Shown here: positions 57,401 to 62,124 of the stretch, one piece after another
How positions within the stretch are numbered: position 1 is the stretch's first letter
Layout of the letters: each line of letters opens with the position of its first letter
Origin: Paenibacillus tyrphae
Lineage (GTDB): Bacteria; Bacillota; Bacilli; Paenibacillales; NBRC-103111
Direction of reading: 5' to 3'
DNA: 64,000 nucleotides
Assembly: GCF_024158745.1 (NCBI RefSeq)
Contig: NZ_JAMZAW010000020.1
Span: 62,001 to 126,000, forward strand
Translations under genes and position numbers: made by a program
Notes under the pieces: model-generated
Database searches by the model: none
What the model saw: the letters and a program-made list of their open reading frames with translations, nothing else
What the model was told of the DNA's origin: nothing

Positions 57401-60400
57401 CTGTATCGAACGAGCGCCCACATCTCGGCTTCACACGGCCCGAAGACATCTAGCTCCTGCAACGCAAACGGCAGTGCCGGCTTGAAGATCTCTTGCCCGA
57501 TCAGGAACCCGACGGCCGATTGCAAGGCCGCATCTGCAAGGCTCGGATGCAGAAGGTAGTCGGCCAGAGAGTCGGTGACGACGGACGGCAGCCTCAATCC
57601 GGCCAGCACGCGCCCTTCGCCCACCTGCACCTGCTCGATGCCTTGATAGGCCGGCCCGTACTCCATGCCCATCGCACGGAAAAATTCATAGCAGTCCGCT
57701 GCCCCGTACTGTCCCTGCACGAAGGATGCTTGCAGTTCCTTCAGGTCCCACTTCGGCGCTTCTTCCGCCGGCGCATTCCGCACGGCGCGTCCTTGGCTGT
57801 GCACGATCTCCTCCCCGTCTTGCAGGGTGTAGACCTCATATCCAACCTCTCCGCCCGCCTCCGGGAAGAGGGCGATGTGTACCTCGACAGGTTCTTCGCC
57901 GACGAGGATCGGCCGCGCCCAGACCACATTGCGCAGGCGAACATCCTTCAGGCCAGCCGCCTGCTCGACCGCCTTGCGGGCCATCTCCAGATAGGCCACG
58001 CCGGGCAGCACCTTCTGCCCCTTGACCACATGATCGGCCAAGAAGAACTCCGCTCCCGTGAACGTCGAGGAAAAGCGCTGTTCCGCAAAATCAGACGTGT
58101 TCCGATGAACCAGCGGATGCAACTGCGACGCCGTCGGAAGAGCGCTGACCTCCGCCTTCTGTGCAACCCAGTATTCTTCCCGCGCGAACGGATAGGTCGG
58201 CAGGTTCGTGCGCGTAGGTCTTTCTGCGCCGAACAGCGCGTCTCCCGCGATCTCGCCGCCTTGGCAATACAGACCGGCAAGTGTACGAAGGTGCTCCTGA
58301 TAGGCCGCAGGGTTCGTCGCCAATTCGCGGCTCTTCCCTGCCAGCTCCAACGCCTGCTCCTGCAGGGCCGGCTCTCCGGCCTTCTCGCGCGCCACCTTGC
58401 CGCGGAACACGTTGGCATCTTGCACACCTTCCCGCGCCTGTTTCAGAACGCGCAGCATCTCCTGCGCATCCTGCACCACGACCGCCAGACGATGGGCAAA
58501 ATGCTGCCGCCCCTCCAGCAACGTGTAGCTGATCTGCGCGAGACTGCCTGCCGCGCCCGAATCGGTCTCCAGCATCGCGATCATGTCTTGCAGTTTCTCT
58601 TGCAGCGCCTCGTCCGTTTTCGCCGAAAATGCGAGCAGGTAATGCGAGTCCTGGGGACCGGTATTCCCACCCTTTTCAAAACTGCGGACGACCATGTGCG
58701 CGTTGGTGCCGCTCATGCCGAACGAACTCAACGCTCCCACACGGCCTGCGCCCGCCCGCTTCGTCCACGGCTTGCTCGTCTTATTCACATAAAAGGCACT
58801 GTTCTCCCAACGGATGTACTCGTTCTCCGTCTCGCAATGCAGGCTGGCCGGGATGGTCTCATGCCGCATCGCCTGAACCAAGCTGATCAGGTTGACCAAA
58901 CCTGACGCCGCAAACGTGTGGCCCAGATTGGTCTTGGTCGAAGTCAGCGCACAATACCCGCGCTTTTGCGTGCGGCGCTTGAAGACGTCCTGCAGCGCAT
59001 GAACCTCGACCGGGTCCCCGAGCTTCGTCCCGGTGCCATGCGTCACGATGTAGTCGATCTCTTCCGGGTCTACCTCGTGCTGCTCGTACACATCCTGTAC
59101 GAGATTCGCCTGTGCGACGGTGCTTGGCGCCGTGATGCCGTTCGTCTTGCCGTCATAGTTCACGCCGCTGCCTTGGATGACCGCGTAGACCGGGTCGCCG
59201 TCCGCCAGTGCTTGCGAGAGCCGCTTGAGCACGACCACCGCCACGGCTTCCCCCGGCACCAAACCATTCGCCCCGTTGTCAAACGCCTTGCATTTGCCAT
59301 CCTCCGACAGCATGCCGGCCTCCGTCATGCCTAGGTAAGCGGCCGGCGTCAGCAGCAAGTTCACGCCGGCGACCACCGCCGCGTCACACTCCCCATTTCG
59401 CAGGCTCAAGCAGGCCTGATGGGCTACCACCAACCCGGAGGAGCAGGCGGTATTGATCGCCATCACCGGGCCGCTAAAGTTCAGGAAATACGGCAGGCGC
59501 GCCGCAAGAATCGCGTTATGGTTCGACGTGATGCTGGTATCCTCGCCTTGAGACAGCATCTGATAGTCGCCTTCTTCCACGCCGACGAACATGCCGATCT
59601 TGCTCTCGTTCAGATGTCGCTTGCCCAATCCCGCATCTTCCAGCGCCCGCCACGCCTCTTGCAGGAGCAGGCGCTGTTTCGGGTCCATCGCTTCGGCTTC
59701 CAGCGGCGAGATCTCAAAGAACAGCGGATCGAACTCCCGCACGCCCGGGATCGCACCCAGCCATTTGCTGCGGCTGCGGTCGCCATAATACTCCCGCCAG
59801 TCATAGCGGTCTTCCGGAATCTCGGTGACCGCATCCCGTCCTTCGGCGAGGATGTCCCACAGTTCGTCGATGTCGCGCGCCTGCGGGAAGCGCCCGCTCA
59901 TCCCGATGATCGCAATCGGCTCCGGCCCCGCTCCCGAGGTCTCGGTCGCCGCCGTTTCCGCAATAGTGTCCTCAAGAGACGCTTCCGGCTGTTTCTCCAC
60001 ACGCTCAGGCTGCACTCGCTCCGTCGCGTAGAAGGCGCGCACGACTTCTCCATGCTCGCTCTCCAGATGCGAGACCAGCGCCTGAATCGTCGAATGCCCG
60101 AAAAACACCGCCGGGGAGATCTCCACGCCAAAATGCTTCGTCATCGCAGCGGCCAGCGCGGCCAAGCTGACCGACTCAAATCCAAAATCGGCCAGGTTCG
60201 TCCCCACGTCCAACTTGTCCCGCGAGACCTTTAGAATTCCGCCGATCAGTTCTTGCAAATCCCACGTCAAGCATTGTGCCACCGTAAATCCCTTCATCTC
60301 CGGACGTCTTCCGGAACCGGAAGAGAGGACCGCTTGCGAGGTCGGAGCCTTCGAAGGCTCCGGCTGCGACAGGCCGAGGAAGTGCTCGACTCGACGGCGC

Positions 60401-61830
60401 TCTCCGGCCATGACCAGATGCTGCGTCCGCTCCTGCGAGAGAAGGAGGTCGAACATCGCCAGCCCTTCTTCCACTTCCAAGAAGCGCTGACCGCTCGTTT
60501 TCAGGTAGATCTTGGCGCTCTCCTCATCTTCCAGCCCCATGCCTCCGTCTCTCCAGAGCGGCCAGTTGATCACCAGCGTCTTACCGGGACGCCCATGTTC
60601 GTTTCGCATGGCTGCATAGGCCATCTGGAACCGGTTCGCCAGCGCATAGTCACCCGAACCAAAGTCGCCGAGGACCCCCGAAGACGACGAGAAATAGCAG
60701 ACGAACTCCAACGCCTCTTCGTCTGCGAGCAGCTCGTCAAGCACTTGGGTGCCCCTGATTTTCGGGTCGAGGATGCGCTTGAAACTCTCCGCATCTTTCT
60801 CAAGGATGCTCCGGTCGCTCGTGACACCCGCCGCATGCACAACGCCATGAATCGCGCCAAACTGCTCACGCGCTTGAGCAAGCCCTTCCCGCATCGCATC
60901 CGCCTCGCAGACATCCGCTTTCACATACAGGACTTGGCTGCCCAGCTGTTCCAGAGCACGGAGCTTGGCCAGCTTCTCATCGTCAAGCGCAGAGCGGCCA
61001 GTCAGGATCAGCTTGACCAGACCTTTTTTCGCAAAATATTCCGAAAATAAATACCCAAGCCCGCCGCATCCTCCGGTGATCAGATAAGTGCCCCCTGCTC
61101 TCACCTTCAAGTCGCCCGCTTGCAAGTCGGTCGGCTGCACGGAGCAGACATAGCGCTTGCCGGATCGGTAGAGAACGCTGGAGAGCGACGGCGCTTGCAG
61201 TTCCGTCAAAATCTTCGGCAGGCACGCAGCGAGCGAGACCTCTCCCTCTTGAATGAACATGGCCGCCTGCGTCTGTGGCAGCACGAGCCGTAGCGAGCGG
61301 GTCAGCGCGATCCACGACTCCAGATGACAGCGCTCCAATTCGTTGGCATAAGAACCGAGGAGCAGCAGTCGCTTGGCCTGCACGTTCGACTTCGCCAGAT
61401 CTTGGACAAGAGGAACGAGCGCAACCGGGTCCTGACGGCAGCTCGCATCCTCCAGCGGACAGAGGTACAGCACGGCGTCCACCTCTTGCCAGTCCTGCCG
61501 CCCGTCGCCGAGCACGTCCTGAAGGCTCTCCCCGCTGGTGACGAACGCAACCTGTGTGCGATCATCGACAGCCTGCACCGCTTCCACGACCGCTTGCTGA
61601 TGCTCCGGCTCTGTCAGGAAGCAGATCAGCTTGCTCGCACGAAGCGGCGTTCCCTCGGCCGCCTTTTCCTCCTTCCAGACTTCTTCATAGGTCAACAATT
61701 CAGAAGCCGGCTCAGAAACGGACTCGTTTCTGCTTGCCGCCTGTGCATTTCGAATCATATCTATCGCTTCGGATTTGGACAAACGATTGTGTTTCACTTC
61801 AGACAATAGTTGCTGCAGGAAATCTTTCAT
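45496..61830 (-). CDS. Trans-AT polyketide synthase, 5444 residues, with triple beta-branching ACPs
   Basis: Domains: docking helices 1-30; KR 45-487 (Tyr395); ACP 513-600 (Ser553); KS 637-1050 (Cys796, His931, His971); DH 1236-1515 (His1267, Asp1433); ACP 1545-1625 (Ser1581); KS 1677-2120 (Cys1853); DH 2305-2585 (His2336, Asp2504); KR 2593-3000 (Tyr2911); ACP 3028-3110 (Ser3065); KS 3166-3605 (Cys3336); KR 3772-4170 (Tyr4089); ACP about 4192-4260 with Pro4224 in place of the active Ser; ACP 4282-4355 (Ser4318); KS 4401-4845 (Cys4577); tandem ACPs with Ser5148, Ser5259, Ser5358, each reading MGLDSIVGVEW; C-terminal docking helices 5410-5444. There is no AT. The first KR-ACP completes a module whose KS ends the previous protein. 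ATG 61830 has GAGGAGG five bases upstream and replaces an in-frame ATG at 61875 without a site. Confidence 0.93.
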   Translation of the reverse strand: MKDFLQQLLSEVKHNRLSKSEAIDMIRNAQAASRNESVSEPASELLTYEEVWKEEKAAEGTPLRASKLICFLTEPEHQQAVVEAVQAVDDRTQVAFVTSGESLQDVLGDGRQDWQEVDAVLYLCPLEDASCRQDPVALVPLVQDLAKSNVQAKRLLLLGSYANELERCHLESWIALTRSLRLVLPQTQAAMFIQEGEVSLAACLPKILTELQAPSLSSVLYRSGKRYVCSVQPTDLQAGDLKVRAGGTYLITGGCGGLGYLFSEYFAKKGLVKLILTGRSALDDEKLAKLRALEQLGSQVLYVKADVCEADAMREGLAQAREQFGAIHGVVHAAGVTSDRSILEKDAESFKRILDPKIRGTQVLDELLADEEALEFVCYFSSSSGVLGDFGSGDYALANRFQMAYAAMRNEHGRPGKTLVINWPLWRDGGMGLEDEESAKIYLKTSGQRFLEVEEGLAMFDLLLSQERTQHLVMAGERRRVEHFLGLSQPEPSKAPTSQAVLSSGSGRRPEMKGFTVAQCLTWDLQELIGGILKVSRDKLDVGTNLADFGFESVSLAALAAAMTKHFGVEISPAVFFGHSTIQALVSHLESEHGEVVRAFYATERVQPERVEKQPEASLEDTIAETAATETSGAGPEPIAIIGMSGRFPQARDIDELWDILAEGRDAVTEIPEDRYDWREYYGDRSRSKWLGAIPGVREFDPLFFEISPLEAEAMDPKQRLLLQEAWRALEDAGLGKRHLNESKIGMFVGVEEGDYQMLSQGEDTSITSNHNAILAARLPYFLNFSGPVMAINTACSSGLVVAHQACLSLRNGECDAAVVAGVNLLLTPAAYLGMTEAGMLSEDGKCKAFDNGANGLVPGEAVAVVVLKRLSQALADGDPVYAVIQGSGVNYDGKTNGITAPSTVAQANLVQDVYEQHEVDPEEIDYIVTHGTGTKLGDPVEVHALQDVFKRRTQKRGYCALTSTKTNLGHTFAASGLVNLISLVQAMRHETIPASLHCETENEYIRWENSAFYVNKTSKPWTKRAGAGRVGALSSFGMSGTNAHMVVRSFEKGGNTGPQDSHYLLAFSAKTDEALQEKLQDMIAMLETDSGAAGSLAQISYTLLEGRQHFAHRLAVVVQDAQEMLRVLKQAREGVQDANVFRGKVAREKAGEPALQEQALELAGKSRELATNPAAYQEHLRTLAGLYCQGGEIAGDALFGAERPTRTNLPTYPFAREEYWVAQKAEVSALPTASQLHPLVHRNTSDFAEQRFSSTFTGAEFFLADHVVKGQKVLPGVAYLEMARKAVEQAAGLKDVRLRNVVWARPILVGEEPVEVHIALFPEAGGEVGYEVYTLQDGEEIVHSQGRAVRNAPAEEAPKWDLKELQASFVQGQYGAADCYEFFRAMGMEYGPAYQGIEQVQVGEGRVLAGLRLPSVVTDSLADYLLHPSLADAALQSAVGFLIGQEIFKPALPFALQELDVFGPCEAEMWALVRYSAGSRPEDKVQKLDVDLCDKEGSVRIRLKGYTSRVLEAGAVAEDEQAAVPEKLVETSREEVAAASADPLQERAIAYLKEQVSTVLKWPVSRLDADAPLEQYGIDSMLVMKLTNQLEKTFGSLPKTLFFEYQNLRDLAGYFLDSHRAQLVRLTGDEEPAQDAAPARKPAVKETPERTALVSRRRQRFASMAHAQEEGANGRLDVAIIGVSGRYPGARNLQEFWGNLRDGEDSITEIPQERWDHSLYFDPDKNKAGKTNSKWGGFIDGVDQFDPLFFNISPREAELMDPQERLFMQIVYEAMEDAGYTRETLAKQRGRGLDGNVGVYVGVMYEEYQLYGAQETLLGRPIALAGSPASIANRVSYFFNLHGPSLAVDTMCSSSLTAIHLACQSLQQGGCELAIAGGVNVSIHPNKYILLGQGKFASSKGRCESFGEGGDGYVPGEGVGAVLLKPLSKAIEDGDQIYGVIKATAINHGGKTNGYTVPNPNAQANVIEQALRQAGLDPSMVSYIEAHGTGTSLGDPIEIAGLTKAFQATANAKLQSCAIGSAKSNIGHCESAAGIAGVTKVLLQMKHRQLAPSLYAKVLNPNIDFDATPFVVQQELAEWKRPLVEIGGQVREVPRIAGISSFGAGGSNAHVIIEEYVPAEPLRTPVEVSPQNPVLLVLSAKNEQRLRQQAENLLAALQEGRFADEDLADMAYTLQVGREAMEERLAVVAGSVQQLVRKLEAFISGEEEISKLFRGQVKGNRDTFSLFAADEELQEAIEKWIQRRKLSKLADLWVKGLALDWSKLWGEELPRRISLPTYPFAKQRCWAPQLERPAVVRAGLTTDALHPLLHRNTSDFSEQRYSTSLTGQEFFLADHVVKGQRVLPGVAYLEMARAAVELAAGAPGEDTQFLRLQNVVWTHPVTVGERPVEVHIGLCEEEDGTISYEIFSGVDANIHSQGRAVVMGKKQVEQLPVEELKAACSTREISASECYESFAAMGLEYGPAQRALDLLQVGDGQILARLTLPSSVTGTDSQYVLHPSLMDAALQAAIGFQLGVASLKPALPFALQELDIYAPCTSSMWAQVRYSEGCKPGDSVQKLDIRLCDEQGNVCAHMKGFSSRVLENQADSEAFETLMLAPHWTEQAHEQQEATAYADHLVLSCEFEADVQEARCLTLQADERDIEVRFEAYAMQALEEIQRILQGKPKGKVLVQIVVPAHAEQLLLAGLSGLLKTAQMENPNLIGQLIEVDELKAVEEKLLGDRNSGKEDRIRYQGSSRQVAGWREVRASADADALLTPWKEGGIYLLTGGAGGLGLVFAKEIATQAPGATLVLTGRSVLGEPQREALSELESLGARVVYKQVDVTDRAAVEKLFAELRADHGTLNGILHSAGVIRDSFIIKKTAAELTQVLAPKVRGLVNLDVASQDMALDFFVLFSSLSGGLGNPGQADYAAANAFMDQYAAHRNRRVAAGGRLGRTLSINWPLWKEGGMHVDPETEKMMMQSLGMIPLRTKSGLRAFYEGLASGQDQVLVIEGKAERIKKKLLPASVSVSPSSVAVAVDDKADSMNLRERVLGLLTQTVSRLLKVDAEELDADAELSEYGFDSITLTEFANDLNEAYKLDLMPTIFFEHPTLHEFAGYLADEFRDVFASRLTAPSSPAAPVQAETARAEVAAPLLQEATPTRATRQKRRPRTAVVQQAQSAVTEPIAIVGMSGAFPQSRDMQEFWHNLVEGIDCISEIPPERWDWRAYFGDPKTEANKTNIKWGGFLDETDKFDSLFFGISPLEAKLMDPQQRLLMTYVWKAIEDAGYLAQSLSGSKTGIFVGTGSSGYSGLITQANFPIEGYSSTGVVPSVGPNRTSYALNLHGPSEPVETACSSSLVAIHRAVSAMQNGDCDMAVVGGVNTIVTPEAHISFNKAGMLSEDGRCKTFSDAANGYVRGEGVGMLVLKKLSVAERDGDHIYGLIRSTAVNHGGRANSLTAPNPKAQADLLINAYDKAGIDPRTVTYIEAHGTGTELGDPIEINGLKSAFQELYRRTGTQEVESVHCGLGSVKTNIGHLELAAGIAGVIKVLLQLRHRTLAPTLHCETVNPYIQLEGSPFYLVREAKRWEALQDAAGQDLPRRAGVSSFGFGGVNAHVVIEEYLPKEQPRSKTETSTENPVVIALSAKNEQRLQEQVRQLCNALVAQEFADEDLASIAYTLQVGRDAMEERLALVVTSVEEMERRLQAFLQGQPGLNGVWRGQVKRGKASSAEAAAHPESRGAEQIAELWVKGQFSDWNRLYGENRPRRLSLPTYPFAKERHWISQAQDAYEALLFEPIWTEQAVVPQSSPPSLAQHLVLLCEVEAKLDSLQYRILQAGSAALAERFQAYAAQVFTEIQTLLQNKPKGKVLMQIAVPSQADSQLFTALSGLLRTAQLENPNFIGQVIEVESGAGLEARLQENLHALQDDHVRYQNGKRLVAGWREVEIDQERAPVPWRSGGIYLLTGGAGGIGMIVAEEIARQAANPTLILAGRSPLSDAGQARLRKLRGMGACVEYRQVDVSSAPEVTRLIEGICEKYGTLHGILHGAGVNRDQFIFKKTQEELAEVLAPKVAGLVHLDAASKGLNLDFFVLFSSVAAVFGNLGQADYATANAFLDAFANSRGGRILSINWPLWQEGGMRVDEETEKLLLQRMGMIPLRTQTGLQALYRGLATGKDQVMVLEGKRAQIKQTLHSEPVHATSASSTAVLPPLEAALLHMVSELLNVKGNEIDPDAQLTEYGFDPYLLSELAQKINRQYGLELTSASLYETTLRQVAERIEARAAKAEAAEVVTPAKEQDAALRAKTLHALKVLFSETTDIRANQLDAEEPLESYGIDSLMISKLNQKLAVIFGDLSKTLFFEYRTLGALADYFVEEERTACQRWTGYEAPVAADASVAQPPARPVERIAPVAPLPTKPNEREPIAIIGISGRYPKSPSLQHYWENLKAGRDCVSEVPSERWSLDDYYHPNQDEAMRQGKSYSKWGGFVDGFADFDPQFFNLSPRETINIDPQERLFLEESWKALEDAGYTKERIADQHEGRVGVFVGVTKTGFELYGPDLWKQGEKIFPRTSFASVANRVSYFLNLNGPSMPVDTMCSSSLSAIHEACEHLYRGDCEMAIAGGVNLYLHPSTYVFLSAQRMLSTDGQCKSLGLNGNGFVPGEGVGAVLLKPLSQALADGDQIHALIRASRVNHGGKTNGYTVPNPTAQGDLIFETLQRAGLNARQVSYIEAHGTGTELGDPIEITGLTQAFRRHTKDTGFCAIGSVKSNIGHLEAAAGIAGLAKIVMQMKHGQLAPSLHAQELNPNIQFGKTPFVVQQELTDWKRPVVEIDGKEQEGPRIAGLSSFGAGGANAHILIEEYRPEQASGMQARVTPQNPAVIVLSARQEEQLRQQALQLLAAVEDGRITEANLSDAAYTLQVGREPMEERLALVVGSLQEMTDKLKRYAAGETGVEDLYRGQFRRNNEDLMLFAADEDMALTIEAWIAKRKFGKLLSLWVKGLTLDWKKLHGAHQPRLISLPSYPFAKQRIWLPAIRVAPAAPVAPVAPVAPEGELKPIGPAKASSNRSGRSNRSVRTNGIALQPLSAVREPSSERSAPRRPIQLSPVGQATTAPAPVEIKVAVPVPSVPASIPAESLQKELQATLAEALFLQPSDVDVNKAFVDMGLDSIVGVEWVRVINQQYSTDIPATKVYDYPSIREFAGYIENVLSKNAPRAATAPVPAPTPTPTPAPQIKAPKAAPSVSAATLHEELRASLADALFLQAADIDLDKKFVDMGLDSIVGVEWIRVINQQYGTDIPATKVYDYPTVRELATYLSKSLKVQPSEPSQPEIKTASPIPSAPSAEALQEELRTSLADALFLQPSDIDLDRKFVDMGLDSIVGVEWIRVINQQHGTDIPATKVYDYPTLREFAAYLSKQLHKHPIAEQPATELSVDDLLLQVYEGNLDSEQADQLLQQFKIKEEVK
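45631..46475 (-). repeat. Three tandem ACP repeats (beta-branching type)
   Basis: Three copies of an approximately 75-residue carrier domain within the 5444-residue PKS, separated by Pro/Ala linkers of about 35 residues. They are nearly identical in protein and strongly alike in DNA (for example around 45740, 46040 and 46370). All keep the serine and the Trp six residues later (DSIVGVEW), the known flag for recognition by HMG-synthase enzymes. Copies 2 and 3 are most alike, suggesting recent duplication. Confidence 0.92.
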
Positions 61831-61884
61831 ATGTGCCTCCTCGCGGTTCGGCGTTCCTTTTCGAATTTCTCTCATAAAATAGAA

Positions 61885-61910
61885 AAAAGGGAGGATCGCT
61901 CCTCCCTTTT
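61885..61910 (-). terminator. Terminator-like hairpin in the leader of the 5444-residue PKS gene
   Basis: Perfect 11-bp stem AAAAGGGAGGA / TCCTCCCTTTT with a four-base loop. On the - strand its descending arm ends in a T run. It sits 55-80 bases before the chosen start codon and about 215 bases after the preceding PKS stop. It may end the upstream transcript or act as an attenuator for the 40-kb downstream operon. Two other dyads lie nearby, such as TATGTC-ATGCG-GACATA at 61931-61947. Confidence 0.8.
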
Positions 61911-62090
61911 CTTAGGTTCTGCTATGAAAATATGTCATGCGGACATACTCTTCCCATGTCATCTGCCCACATGCACACGACACAATGCAACTGGATGTGC
62001 CCCTTACGCCCGCCAACGCGCCGCAACATCGATTGGAAAGCAAATAAGGAGTTTGTTCCAAACATGCTATGATTTACCTTCTTATACCTA

Positions 62091-62120
62091 ATACTAATCT
62101 CGCAACATTCATTTAGTCAA
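62091..62120 (-). promoter_or_regulatory. Possible promoter upstream of the 5444-residue PKS gene
   Basis: On the - strand TTGACT (62120-62115) is followed after 18 bases by TAGTAT (62096-62091), just past the stop of the preceding PKS gene. If used, the transcript has a leader of about 250 bases that contains the terminator hairpin. The -10 match is weak. Confidence 0.3.
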
Positions 62121-62124
62121 GAGA